Source: Microvelia longipes
Taxonomy: Eukaryota; Arthropoda; Insecta; Hemiptera; Veliidae
Direction of reading: 5' to 3'
DNA: 64,000 nt
Assembly: GCA_018340805.1 (NCBI GenBank)
Contig: JACMZG010000008.1
Location: 21,313,930-21,377,929 of the forward strand
Position numbers and translations under genes: made by a program. Below, one piece after another: positions 23,314 to 34,594 of this stretch. The first letter of the stretch is position 1. Every line of letters begins with the position of its first letter. The notes under the pieces were generated by a model that was given only the letters and a program-made list of their open reading frames with translations, did not search any database and was not told the origin of the DNA.

Positions 23314-24505
23314 GTACCACTCTTACTGCTTTCTTCCCAGATTTACTTCTGTTCAAGCAGACTCTGGCTAAATGTCCTATTACACCGCAGGAATGGCACA
23401 TTTCCTCCTTATTTAAGCATGTATTAGCTCTATGCGATGTGCTACCACACCTGTAACACTTTCCTCGCAAGGCTGCAAAGTCATCATGCTTAGTGCCTTT
23501 CCTTTCTTGTTTGGATTCTCTAGTTGATCTTTTACCGTTATTTGCTATCACCGATGATGACCTTGGCTTTATCCCGTTTGTAATATTATTGACGGGCTTA
23601 CCTTTAACTGTATTTATTAAGTTATTTTCTTGTTTTGATTGTTCTATTGCCAGCCCCATCTTTACCATCTCCTTAAATGTCACCTCTTCTTTTTGCTGTA
23701 ATAGTTTAGTTCTTATGTCCCGATCCTTGACTCAACGGATAAACTGCAGTGACAATGGTATCTCTGATACCGACTGCCCGCACTTGCATTTGAAGCAGCA
23801 TTTTTCCGCTAATTTATTTAGGTCTGTAACGAATGGTTCTCCGTCTTCCTGAACCCGAGTTATAAATTCGTGTTGTCTTAACCATATACTTCGTTTAGGT
23901 TGTAGGTAGTTACTTAGTAAATCTATTAACTCATAATAATTTTTATTTAACGGCTTTTCCGGTGCGCATAACTCGTACAGTTTCTGGTGTAGTAAGGGAC
24001 TTAACGCATGAAGCAGGGTGTAAACTTTAATGTCGGACTCTGTAATACATTTAAGTTTCATAAAAGTGTCTAATCGCCTCTGAAAGTTTTCAAAGGTTTC
24101 TTCATCAAGGTAAGGCACGAAACTAATGCCAGACGTAGCTGAGACGCTGCTATTACTACTACTTGTTCCCTTATTATTCAATTCTGAGTCGACAGGTAAC
24201 GCTGTCAACTTAGTTTTGCAAATTTTTAGAGTAGTAGCAACTTTCTCTAACCTTTCCTCAACTCTAAGACGTTCCTCTATTTCCAAGTCTAATACTAATT
24301 CATCTGCTTGCTCTTCTATAGTATTCTGAGCAGCCTCAAACTGAGCTAAGCTATTATTGACTAATGACAACTTATTTTCTATCTCGTCTAAACATAGCGT
24401 ATTGACATCAATATTCTCTAATTTTGTCAATCTTGCTTTTATTACTCTCCTCTTAGTTTTAGCCTTACCCAGTTGTTCTTTCTTTTCTTCATCTCTCGTC
24501 GCCAT
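23219..24505 (-). pseudogene. Gypsy gag with one nonsense codon
   Basis: The frame starts MATRDEEKKEQLGKAK at 24,505. It carries a long coiled-coil-like N-terminal half (Glu/Lys/Leu-rich, about residues 10-100), then a capsid-like region (TFENFQRRLDTFMKLK), and ends with two zinc knuckles, CYRCGSTSHRANTC and CHSCGVIGHLARVC. It is one frame apart from a TGA at 23,734-23,732, inside the capsid part, at an Arg-like position (FIR then TGA then VKDR); a CGA to TGA change would explain it. Length without the stop is about 428 codons. The stop is not at the gag-pol boundary, so readthrough is less likely than mutation. Confidence 0.85.
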
Positions 24506-24507
24506 TC

Positions 24508-24639
24508 TGTTATATATCTAATTAAAACGTACATTTACACAACTTAAAAATCTAATTTATTTCAACATAACAATGACAATGTTATTAAAATTATTATAAA
24601 ACTGTCAGTGTAACCATGGAAACGTAATAATATATATCA
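24508..24639 (-). repeat. 5' LTR of Gypsy element
   Basis: 132 bp, directly upstream of the gag ATG on the minus strand. Such a short LTR with almost no leader is compact for a Gypsy element. Confidence 0.9.
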
Positions 24640-24851
24640 AGTTAAATGATTAAGCACGTACTTTATAAAAGGTCAATAATATTTTATTTCAAATATAACG
24701 TATATTTACATTTGGATCTGCTTATTAGTATGAACAAAGCTGTGTGTTATCTGTTAAGTAGGGTTACAAAAAAATATTATTTTATAAATAATATTAAACA
24801 TTTTTTTTAAAAAAATGTTTGACGAGAAGCAGGAAGCTCAAGTAGTACAAT

Positions 24852-25362
24852 CTTAGAATAATACTATACATAGAAGGAGCACTACTGATAACACGGAAAG
24901 GCGGTTCACTGGTGCACCTAAGTAATGCTGCCATCCTAAAAAAAGTTGGCAATACTTCCGGTTTTCTGAATTATTATGTTCTATTAATTATTGATTTTCA
25001 TAAAATACTAATATAAATATCGTGCATTACAATATTTTAAGCATTTTAAGTTAGTTTAACGTATTTATTAAAATTATATTAAAAGTAGTTCTCGTCAACT
25101 AAATGTAGATTCTTGTATTCCGCCACCCTTTTGCCATCTAAGACCGGTTTTATTAAATACTCAGCAGGTGTTTTAAGTTATAATATTTGTTCTTTACGGC
25201 CTTTCTTCATTAATAGATATTTATGACACATATTTAAAATAATATTTGTTGTCAGGTTGGCAGCATTACTTAGGTGCACCAGTCAACCGGCTTTCGTGTT
25301 ATCAGTGGAGTTACATTGTGTGTTTACGGTCCTGTGCCTTCAATATATAGTATTATTCTAAG
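24852..25362. mobile_element. Non-autonomous TIR element (MITE), 511 bp
   Basis: The left arm, starting CTTAGAATAATACTATA, returns inverted at the right end. The arms stay similar for about 100 bp, including GATAACACGG and GGTGCACCTAAGTAATGCTG. Flanking AGTACAAT copies at 24,844-24,851 and 25,363-25,370 form an 8-bp target duplication, pointing to hAT- or P-type mobilisation. No coding capacity. Lies in AGPAT copy B intron 4, beside the Gypsy element. Confidence 0.8.
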
Positions 25363-25372
25363 AGTACAATCT

Positions 25373-26340
25373 AGTGTTGACAGCGTGAAACTGTCAGATA
25401 TTTTTATTAGCCAAACAACGAGCTGTTGGGAGTAATCAAGTCTTTCCATCCGCTATTCAGCGCTAAAATGATGAGGAGTCGATGGATGAGTGATCCCAAA
25501 TAAGATTTATATGAATTTCGTATAAATTGGTAAAAAGTGACAAATTTAATTTCTTACTCCTCATTCTCTCCCCTCCCCCCATACTGTTCCCCCTTGGATT
25601 CGAACCTCTAATGTCAAAGTTGAATTGTCTGTGTTTCCTTAACTTATCCGTTTGCGTTAACCCGAGATGTTATATTCAAACAGCCAATTTTAATCTTAAG
25701 TCTAAAACAATCAAAATAAAATATTGTTATTTTTTTAAGAAAATGATGGCGCTGCTTCGCGTGATGAGGCCCCCAAGTTTTGGAAAACAAAAAACATCTC
25801 GAATATTATTGATATATTGGAAGAATATTAAAAGAAATATTGAAATGATATGTTAATGAAAGATATAAAATGACGTACTAATCCTAATCAGCTTAACTTA
25901 AATAATAATAACAGCTTACTTTAAATGTAACTTTGATTAGAATAACACGATTTTCACATATTTTTGAGATTTTTAGCGGCTTTCAACAAATTGCTGACTT
26001 AGTTTTGTAGTTTTTTTTTGGCAAAAACGGTGGTTACGCGTGCGGTTTTACTCGTACTTCGCTCGGGTACTGAAGAAAAGACTGTTTGCTATATAATTTT
26101 ACCACGTTTTCGCAGAGTTTTTAACAGCCGATCCCCATCGTATCCGTTGCGCATTTAATACGCTCTGGGTCTTGCACCGTATGTATTAGCTTAGCCGATC
26201 AAGTACAATGACGTCGTAACAGATCGTGACAAAACATCGCTTTTATATAACTAACAAAGACAATCATTTTATAGCTAAGTTTCACTCGGGTTAGAAGAAA
26301 ATTAAACAAATAGATTACGATTAAAAAATTATTTCAAACC
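25373..26340. other. Intronic stretch without a recognised gene
   Basis: A box B-like sequence, AGGTTCGAATCCAAGGGGG (minus strand, about 25,587-25,605), may be a SINE remnant. An open frame at 25,527-25,856 has no recognisable domain and biased composition, so I do not call it a gene. Confidence 0.5.
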
Positions 26341-28530
26341 AGTAGACTGGGACTACTTTAGAGACCTAATAGACGAACGTATAGACCTGAAAATATCACT
26401 CAAAACACCCGAAGACATTGACAAGTGTGTGCAACATCTAACCGAGACAATACAACAATCTGTTCGAGACTCAACTATAAAAACGAAAAAACAAAAGACA
26501 AAATCCTACCTCAACTTATAGGAGACTTAATTACTGAGAGACGACGTGCTAAACAAGCATGGCAAAGAACTAGGTATCCCACAGAAATACAAACCTATAA
26601 CAGACTAACTAGAGAACTTAAAAGGACCATACTAGACTACAACCGTCAAAAATTTGAAGACTACACCGAAGAACTTACAACAAAAGATAATTCACTCTGG
26701 ACCGCTACAAAACGTATTTTATCATACAAGACCCTTCTACCCCCTCTCCTTAAACCAGACAATACCTTTGCTAAATCCGACGAAGAACGAGCTACTTATT
26801 TTTCACAGCACTTATCTTCAATATTTACACCAAATCCTGATTCACGTGACCCTGTCCATGAAGCATTTATATCCGAAAACCTCTCTACCCCACTACAGTT
26901 ATCCCCTCCTCCCAGAGCTTTTTATCCCTCAGACATTCTCTACACTATTAAGTCCCTTCCAAACAACAAAAGCCCTGGCTACGACCTCATAACTTCGAAC
27001 ATAGTAAGAAACCTTCCTAAGAAAGGCATCCTTCTACTCACCTACATCTACAACTCAGTCCTTCGTACTACATATTTCCCTTACCTCTGGAAATTTTCCA
27101 TTATAAAACTGTTTCACAAACCCAATAAACCCTCTCACTAAGTTTCCTCATATCGTCCTATAAGCCTTCTTCCTATCCTTGAAAAAAGCCTAGAACAACT
27201 TCTACTAAAACGATTGTCAAAATATCTTTCCTCAACAGCTGCTCTGCCACACCATCAGTTTGGTTTTCGACCCCACCACTCCACTATCATGCAATGCCAT
27301 AGACTTGTTGATTCCATTTCTTCCTCCCTTGAGCGAAAACAATACTGCTCGGCTGTATTTCTTGACGAATCTCAAGCATTCGACTGGATTTGGCACCCGG
27401 GTCTATTGTGGAAACTCAAGGAAGTCCTACCCCATATCTACTACCTCATTCTAGCTTCCTACCTTCAAGATAGATTTTTTCAAGTTAGCCCTCTCTCAAG
27501 TAGGCTCCTCTCTTTCCCCAATATGCCCAATAAACGCCGGAGTCCTCCAAGGAAGTATCCTGGTCCCTATTTTATATTCCTTTTACACCGCTGACCTTCC
27601 TCAACATCCCTCAACTCATATATGCTCCTTTGCCGACGACAAATGTATTTATTCCTTCTCCGAAAATCCAACCCAAGCATCTAGCAACCTTCAAACCCAC
27701 CTAGACCTAATAGAACCCTGGTTGAGAAAGTGGAGGATTAAGATAAATGAGCAGAAAAGTGTGCATGTCACCTATACTCTCAGACATTCTATCTGTCCCC
27801 CAGTCTTCCTCAACCAGAGCCTAATCCCTCGAGCTTCATCTTGACAGCAAACTAACATGGGCACTACATACATCAACAAAACGAATAGAGACGAACAGAC
27901 GAACAACAACAAACTGCTACAAAGACAAACAAACTGCTCCTAAGACTACTTGACAAAAGATCTAAACTTCCCCTTTCCAACAAACTTCTACTTTATAAAT
28001 CCATCCTCCAACCAACTTGGGCCTACGGAATTGAACTCTGGGGGTCAACAAAACCTTCCAATTCCTATAAAATCCAATCACTCTAATCCAAAATCCTCAG
28101 ACAAATTACATCCTCTCCAGCTTATGTCTCTAACTTCACAATTCATAATGACCTTAACATCCCTTTTGTTCACGACGTAGCCCTTTCCAGATACTTAACC
28201 TTTCACAATTCACTCGAACTCCACTCCAATCCACTCGTACAATCCTTATCATCCCGCCACATCCCTGATAACCCACCCAGAAGACTCAGAAGGCGCAGGC
28301 CTAGAGACCTCCTTGGCGCGCAATAAAATATAGAAATGCCCTCTGTCAACAGACAGTGGACACCTGGTAAAGGGAAGAAAAAAAAACCAATCCCGCCAAG
28401 GAGTTCTACCAATGGGTAGCCTCTCCGTCAAGACAAACAAGCCACAACAACCCTATCATCTCTGTTACTTGTAGCATCTATGTATGTGATAGAATGCAGT
28501 GTAACTAAAAAATAAATTTAAAAAAAAACC
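26340..28530 (+). pseudogene. Jockey-type LINE, 5'-truncated reverse transcriptase
   Basis: Frames in order: an N-terminal RT part with LPNNKSPGYDLITSNIVRNL; an in-frame TAA at 27,139-27,141; SSYRPISLLPILEKSLEQLL; GFRPHHSTIMQCHRLVDSIS; FLDESQAFDWIWHPGLLWKL; after a frameshift near 27,490, NAGVLQGSILVPILYSFYTA; the active site SFADDKCIYSF at about 27,630; LLLYKSILQPTWAYGIELWG at about 27,985; and NDLNIPFVHDV. The RT is thus nearly complete but broken. Endonuclease and ORF1 are absent. It ends with an A-rich tail at about 28,505-28,528. Opposite in orientation to the AGPAT gene that hosts it. Confidence 0.9.
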
Positions 28531-28630
28531 CCAATCCAAACCATGCTCAGCTTTCGGTTTATGATTTATTGTTGGAACAGAAATACATTACTTGTTAGTC
28601 ATTTCCTAGATTTTTCAAGGAAAAGAATAA

Positions 28631-28664
28631 TACCACGGATTGAATGTTTATTCAATCCGTGGTA
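28631..28664. repeat. Perfect 15-bp hairpin with GTTT loop
   Basis: TACCACGGATTGAAT, then GTTT, then its exact reverse complement. Located in intron 4 of AGPAT copy B, 350 bp from exon 4. No adjacent T run to suggest a Pol III product. Confidence 0.9.
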
Positions 28665-29016
28665 CAAAATTGGTACAAAGTTCATGCTGATCTTTAAGAT
28701 CTTAAAAATTCTAGGAAAATTGACGAACAAGTAAAAGTGTTTCTGTTACAACTTGGGTTTGAGTCTTCCCAAAGGTTAATTTTTGCACCAAGTTCGATGT
28801 AATAATATTCATCTTTTCGAAAGATAAATATTTCTATACAAAACAGTCAGGAAATAACATTGTCGGATGTTCAACTTTCGCCATATTAGTCCTTAGTCCG
28901 CCTGACCCATTAGTGCTTTTTCCCAAAAGATTTAGCTGAAAGCAAAAATGATTTCAGTCATATTTCTGTTCCGGGAGCAACTTATTAGTTATAAGTTAAT
29001 ATATTATTTTTCTCAC

Positions 29017-29182
29017 CAGGTTCAAATTTATATGTTTTTGAGTCTAGGAATGTATATTTTGAAACGACGACTGGTTGTATTGGTGTTTGAGATTTTATAG
29101 CCATGTGAAAAGCTCCTTTCTTAAATGGTAGAAGTTCGTTCCCTTGATGTCTAGTTCCTTCAGGAAACATACAGATCTGATC
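29017..29182 (-). CDS. AGPAT copy B, exon 4 (motifs III and IV)
   Basis: The 166-bp exon starts after acceptor CAATTTAG and ends at donor GTGAGA, splitting a Gly codon. It encodes DQICMFPEGTRHQGNELLPF, then KKGAFHMAIKSQTPIQPVVV and a C-terminal KYTFLDSKTYKFEPG. FPEGTR is acyltransferase motif III (phosphate binding of the acyl acceptor) and TPIQPVV is motif IV. Spacing between the two matches animal AGPAT1/2. It follows exon 3 in phase 0. Confidence 0.88.
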
Positions 29183-30065
29183 CTAAATTGAAATTAACAA
29201 TTACAATTCAATGTAAAGTAAAGATTGATTATCCTACAATTATCTCTTTTAATAGCAATATTTTGATGAATAATCTTCTCACTATCTGGAAATAATTATT
29301 TAGATAAGATAGTTAGATTTTATAAAGTTCGTGAATAGTATGCTTGATATAACATGACAGCATAGGCAAACATTTTTGTTGGAATGTAAAACTTATACTG
29401 AACCTGAAAGATACATTACTTTGGATTTCAAAACAGCTAGTCTTAAAGTTAGTTTTGTTGGTTATCTTAAAAATTGGGTTTATGAAGATCTATAGCGTGA
29501 AAACGGCTAAAAGTACAAAAAATATTATAAAATCTTACCAAAATCCACTTGCGTGGTAAAAAAAAATCCCCACCGAGTCTTTGGTCCAAAAAAGTAGGAA
29601 AATCAACTTTTCCGTCTCCAACCGTTTGGTTGGTTGGTTGGAAGTTGCTAGATTGGCTAGACTAATGGGTCTTATTTTAATTAAGAGGCAATCATCAGCT
29701 TCTTGCTAAGCGGCGTGCCAGCGGTGTGAACGAGTTGTATGGCCTCCTTTAACTATATTTTGAGATATCAAACAATTCAAGTGTTCGTGGGAATTAATTA
29801 TAACAGATATTAGCAGTGCACACCATTATTTTCACTATTTCAATGCTCAGATGGTTTCTTTAAAGGTTTTAGCAAATTTCCTTTGAAAAATAGCTACGAG
29901 TAGTGCTTGATAATTGAGTAACTGCTCAAGTTATAAAGCATATATCGGATCTTTAAGCAAAAAATGGAATGTTAAGCACGGAAAATCGCATTTCAAAGGA
30001 TATTCGCCCGTCATGAAGAATTATTTTGTAATTATAAACTTGTATGTAAAAAACGATAAAAAATT

Positions 30066-30150
30066 ATGGTCCCTACCAGGATTCGAACCCAGGTACCCTT
30101 TCTTTAAATGCTCGTATCGACTCCGGACCACTCTCATTCAACTCACAGGC
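30066..30150 (-). repeat. tRNA-derived SINE head, degenerate
   Basis: On the minus strand GAGTGGTCCGGAGTCGATAC is followed, 35 bases on, by a good box B, GGGTTCGAATCCTGGTAGGG. Box A is weak and no cloverleaf forms, so this is a SINE head rather than a tRNA gene. Related phrases (GACTCCGGACCACTCT, CTTCGGACC) recur at about 30,225 and around 37,550. Confidence 0.55.
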
Positions 30151-30483
30151 AAAAAACATGGAAAACGACTCCCCACCATTGTTTCGTGGTGGACTAAGTG
30201 ACCATTTTTTGTCACTTAGAGTGGTCGTATCGACTTCGGACCGGTTTCATTTAAATTAGCGTCCAAAAAATACATAATGACCTTTTTTGCAGTGAAAAAT
30301 GTTAACCCTGAATTAATCCGATTTTCGAAAATTTTGCTGTCTCAGAAAACCGGGTTAATGACGTCACGAAAACCTGGTTTCTATTAGGGTTTGTGTCCTG
30401 GCCATGGTTGATTTTTGCTCCAAGTTTGTTAAAAAAAATATTAATCCGTTAAAAAGATAACGAGTTTACAAGAAAGTGCCAAG

Positions 30484-30528
30484 AAACACACACACACACA
30501 CACCCACCCACACACACACACACACACA

Positions 30529-30580
<52 letters not shown>

Positions 30581-30620
30581 TATATGTGTGGTGTGTGTTG
30601 TGTGTGTGTGTGTATATATA
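30484..30620. repeat. (CA)n-(TA)n-(TG)n palindromic microsatellite
   Basis: CA repeats, then TA repeats, then TG repeats, so the whole tract is self-complementary and could extrude as one large hairpin. The short open frame over it is an artefact. Confidence 0.9.
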
Positions 30621-30946
30621 TATACATATATAAAGTTTTACGAAACCTATTTATTCGTCACAGAGACCTCCGAAACGGATTTGTATTGTGGTCCAAGGTT
30701 CGACTTCCGCCATGACGCCTATCCTATTAGCGAATTTTTTCCCAAAGGAAATTCGCTAAAAACCCCTTTAAATACCTGGATTCGTTACATTAATTAACGT
30801 GTTAATAAATACAGTAATAGGAGTTTTCATATTTATTACTTATATTAATCATTTTATTTATTAATATTAAAATTCTAATCATTTGTGTTAGAAGTACCTA
30901 CAAATTATAAGCTATACTTAAATCTTGCCCATATAAGTTAAATCAC

Positions 30947-31128
30947 CTTTTGAGTTGCTATATTTTCCGCTACCTTGTTCATAGTATCTCTTGATCGTTG
31001 CCTACTTGATCTGTCAATAAATACAGTTCCACTGAGCCAAGCTGCGAGTCCAAATGGCCAAAGATAAAATACTTCTTTTTTCGATGAATAGACACACCTT
31101 TCTAAAGCAGGCCATATTTCTGCTAAGA
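30947..31128 (-). CDS. AGPAT copy B, exon 3 (motif II)
   Basis: The 182-bp exon runs between a TTTTTTTAG acceptor and a GTGATT donor. It encodes AEIWPALERCVYSSKKEVFY, then LWPFGLAAWLSGTVFIDR and a basic tail ending ENIATQK. KKExxxxxPFGxxxxxxGxxFIDR is acyltransferase motif II of AGPATs. Using an alternative AG six bases downstream would delete a few residues; the chosen one fits the family spacing best. Phases: enters with 1 base of a codon pending, leaves in phase 0. Confidence 0.88.
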
Positions 31129-32633
31129 CTAAAAAAAACAAATGTTTTAACGAATAGGGAGAATTTTAATTCGTTCAATGCAGATTGTAACATGAATCAA
31201 CATGGTTATGTTCATCGAGGAAAACAAGACTATCGGGGCCTGTTTTTATTGATCTCCTCCTCCCCTCTCTCAACACTTTAAAATAATATCGTTGGTAACA
31301 TTTTAACATATCTTCCTTTTTTATGCGTACCCTAAACATAAATTTATATGAATGCTGATTATGTAGAGCATATAAATGATATAATTAGTCCTTAAATCCC
31401 AATCTTCCTGATTGAGAATTAGATGGGTCCAAATACACTCAAAATTCCACTTAGTTATCATACTGTCCTGTAGCATAAAGACTGCTGGGCAGGTCTATAA
31501 ACTTGTCTAGCCGAAATAGAACAGTGGTATCATCAAACGAGGTGCGAATGGTACCCGAGCGATTGACCAGCACATTGCAGGCAGAACGAGACTGACATAG
31601 CTTCATCAATATTATAAAAAGGTCAGTTCTAGATCAAAACAAACGCTGAATGGATTTGCTTGAAAAATACATTAAAAATTACTTTGTGCTGTATAGTGTG
31701 TCTATTTATAGTTTTGTCCATTTATACGTTGAGAAGCAACTTAGCTATCGTATAGCATATAAATTACTCTTGTATTATTTGTTTGGACATTATTTTGCCA
31801 ATTTTTTTTTTTTTAATCAATGAAAATTTAAAAGAGTAAGAAGGTCATTATGATAATATTGACACGCTAAGAAGGACTAAGCAATTTGGGGAGAAGAACC
31901 GAAATAAATGTAGCTCATGAAGGTTATACAAGAAAAAGGAAATTAAGTAACAAAAATATGATATCATTTTATTATGGTTCGGGCTTTTGCTGCCGCGAAG
32001 GAAAGTAAAACTACCACCTTTGCTAGAGATGCCTAAAGTTTTAATCGACTAATTATCTGGTAAATATGTCTGTAAAGAAATATTTTTTAGTTGAATAAGA
32101 TCACATAATAACTCCTTAGCTATGACATCAATTGGATTTTATGAAATACAGGAAGGCACATATATATTACTGAGTTGGTACTTTACTTCCTCAAGAAAAT
32201 AATACGACTAAATTTTTACAAATACATTTTGTGGGTGAAGAAGAAACAAAAACCTCGATTAGATACAACTACAGTAAAACAGATAATTTAAATTTAATAA
32301 ATTCTCTGTGAGCCATTAAATATTTGTTTGCTATTAGTTAATTTAAGAGAAGATTGTGTCCTATAGGGTGGTAATAAAAAACGACGATTATTGTGACGTT
32401 TCGGCTATAAAGCCATTAATTAGTTGATATAATTCTGTAAATCATCCAAAAAGATTTGAAACATAGAGCCACCAGCAAATTTTAAACTCTTATTATCGAA
32501 GTTATTCGTTTGTTTTGAAGTATTTATTGTTAAAATTTGCTGTGCAGTTTTCACAATCAAATCTTAGAACTATTTAATTTACTGAAAACATTACAATGAT
32601 CTAGATTATAACTATACCAGTTAGGTCACGTCC

Positions 32634-32894
32634 AGACCTTAAGTGCCTCTAATTCCAAGGAGCTCTAGCTCAAAAGAACTTGGATTTAAAACAGAAGTCA
32701 TTAGCTTCAATAGAATCTTTGTTCATATAAGACTAATATATGTGCCAAACTTCATCTCATTAACAGTAGACCTTAAGTGCCTCTAATTCCAAGGAGCTCT
32801 AGCTCAAAAGAACTTGGATTTAAAACAGAAGTCATAAGCTTCAATAGAATCTTTGTTCATATAAGACTAATATATGTGCCAAACTTCATCTCAT
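32634..32894. repeat. 134-bp tandem duplication
   Basis: The block starting AGACCTTAAGTGCCTCTAAT is repeated at 32,768 with very few changes (one is CATTAGC to CATAAGC). It sits at the edge of the reverse R1 copy. Confidence 0.9.
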
Positions 32895-33215
32895 AGTTCT
32901 AGTTTAATTTTTATTAAATGACTTGTGTACGTTTTTTAAAATTTAAAAAAAAGGGAAATGATCCAATTATGTTGAAATTTGGTACTTGTGTATACCATAA
33001 TAAATAAGTACATTAAGTTTCGTTTCAATATGACAAGTATATCCATGATTTTTGTTGGATCATAAAAATTAAGCAGCATTGAGCGTGGTCAGTGCTGTAC
33101 TGCTGAGAATGATACGGATACATTTACTATCTGAGGACGAGAGAAGCGAGTCCCAAGCCGGGAGGATGAGCGTAGCGAATCCGATGTAATGAGGAAAAGT
33201 TCCGAGGTACCCCGT
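32640..33215 (-). repeat. Dispersed repeat family R1, copy 3 (inverted)
   Basis: Reverse orientation. Contains GAGCGTAGCGAATCCGATG, TTGAGCGTGGTCAGTGCTG and, near its end, GGTACCCCGTACTCGATTT. These are complements of the blocks in the other copies. Confidence 0.75.
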
Positions 33216-33689
33216 ACTCGATTTTTACAGTTTATTACAGCAATTTTTATAAACCTGTTGAATCTGAATATGGTTGATTAAGTAAACAAACAAACACTTA
33301 ATAAATTTATAACAAATTATACTATCATTTTTTGAGCTCTTTTGTGTTTCAAATTATATAGCTGGTTCGCGAGTCTAAATTTATTACGTTAAAAACAGAA
33401 AGTTAAGAGATTTGTTATTTCAAGTTATTGAATTTATTAGTTCGGGTGGGGGTGGGGGCAAGAAGGACAAGGGTTCTATGAGTACCATTTATCTCTCTTA
33501 TAAGTATGGTATCTCTCTCTTAAACAATATAACAAACTTCAATTATATCATTTGACATCAATCTATTTTAAGTAGTATTATTATTAATTATTAATGATTG
33601 GGTTTTGAGTTGAGGAATGGACCCCATCCCCTCAATTGGTCCAGGTCAGAACTATCCTTTTCCCTGGACTAGGTCTAGGATCTTCATGA

Positions 33690-33800
33690 ACAGTGATTTA
33701 TTTGTTGATTCAAACTTGGTCAGACTGCTGGTACCAAGGTGTTGGACTACGTATCACGAGACCCCATGTTCGAGTCTTGACGAAACCCATTACTTTGCAT
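33690..33800 (+). repeat. tRNA-like SINE fragment
   Basis: AGACTGCTGGTACCAAGGTG (box A-like), then ATGTTCGAGTCTTGACGAAA (box B-like GTTCGAGTC). Not a functional tRNA; probably a truncated SINE. Confidence 0.45.
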
Positions 33801-34006
33801 CAAGCAAAACTTGAATATAAGCAAGAAAGCATGTAGTTTAAAGAAAATTCGCCAGGCTTGCGGACGATTTGCCTGGTTTCTTTTCAAGAGACACATTTTT
33901 ACTATAAGAGAGCTATTTTTTACCCCGGAAAAGGGTTACATTTAATTTGCCCTGCTGGGGGGCTTGGTTGCTGCGGGAAGTATAATACGACTAAGTAACT
34001 ACATAC

Positions 34007-34140
34007 CCAACAGATCTAAACTACTTTGATGATTAATAACAACTACACAGCCTTGATTCTTTACAATATTTTCTTTTCCAACTATTGTCCATTTCAGTTT
34101 AAGTAACTTCGATATCTGACGAAATCCCCAATTCGGCATT
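34007..34140 (-). CDS. AGPAT copy B, exon 2 (motif I, catalytic)
   Basis: The 134-bp exon runs from acceptor TTAATTTCCAG to donor GTATGT. It encodes MPNWGFRQISKLLKLKWTIV and then CVVVINHQSSLDLL. NHQSSLD is the catalytic His-x4-Asp dyad (motif I) of glycerolipid acyltransferases. Its acceptor completes the Glu codon begun by exon 1 (GA plus A). Copy A exon 2 at the left window edge matches it closely. Confidence 0.88.
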
Positions 34141-34352
34141 CTGGAAATTAATAAAAACATAACATGAACCAAGTTTGAATATTTTGGCATTTTTAAGACG
34201 ACCTGAAAGAATTTTATCATACTGTCTGCGTGTGTGTGTGTGGACTGTGGACATATGTCTGAGTAAGGCATAACTCCCGCTGTTTTCATGCTAAAAAAAA
34301 TCTGGCGCAGTAGTCCACATACACAAATAAATATAAACATAAATGTAAATAA

Positions 34353-34394
<42 letters not shown>

Positions 34395-34594
34395 TATATA
34401 TAATATATTATTTATTTATTTATTTGTGTGTATATGAATGTAAGAGTTCCTAGACGATTTTGGTTTTATATGTCTTGCAATCCCTTTCGAACTCCTCCAC
34501 TTCAGAATATATATTCTTATATTTATATAAGAATTCCAATCTTATATTTATTTTCCTCCAGAGATTCATTAAAACTAAAAAGTTAAAAACTTAC

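Larger units (their letters stand above)
20211..24639 (-). mobile_element. Complete Gypsy (Mag-like) LTR retrotransposon in AGPAT intron 4
   Basis: LTRs of 133 and 132 bp at 20,211-20,343 and 24,508-24,639 differ by one small indel; both are TG...CA bounded. The AGTTA target duplication lies at 20,206-20,210 and 24,640-24,644. Coding sense is minus, the same as the host gene. A purine tract AAGGGGGGCCT abuts the 3' LTR. A primer-site-like TGGCGACGAGAG sits over the gag start, only two bases of leader lying between the LTR and ATG. The order gag, protease, RT, RNase H, integrase without envelope fits Mag/K02A2.6-like Gypsy. Near-identical LTRs mean a young insertion, yet the coding part has several breaks. 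Confidence 0.92.
29183..30946. other. AGPAT copy B intron 3, with SINE and microsatellite pieces
   Basis: No gene. Contains a tRNA-like piece (30,066-30,150), a CA/TA/TG microsatellite (30,484-30,640) and an S2 repeat fragment (30,655-30,790). Confidence 0.7.
31129..34006. other. AGPAT copy B intron 2
   Basis: Non-coding apart from repeats: a reverse copy of the R1 family (32,640-33,215), a 134-bp tandem duplication (32,634-32,894) and a tRNA-like SINE piece (33,690-33,800). The rest is AT-rich and not recognised. Confidence 0.75.

Noticed and set aside
22286..23852. Plus-strand open frames over the Gypsy element
   Set aside because: Shadows of the minus-strand gag and pol, which contain the recognisable motifs.
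25527..25856. 109-codon open frame as a gene
   Set aside because: No recognisable domain, repetitive and basic composition, inside an intron in antisense to the host gene.
28203..28440. Open frames on the minus strand
   Set aside because: Antisense shadows of the Jockey-like LINE C-terminus.
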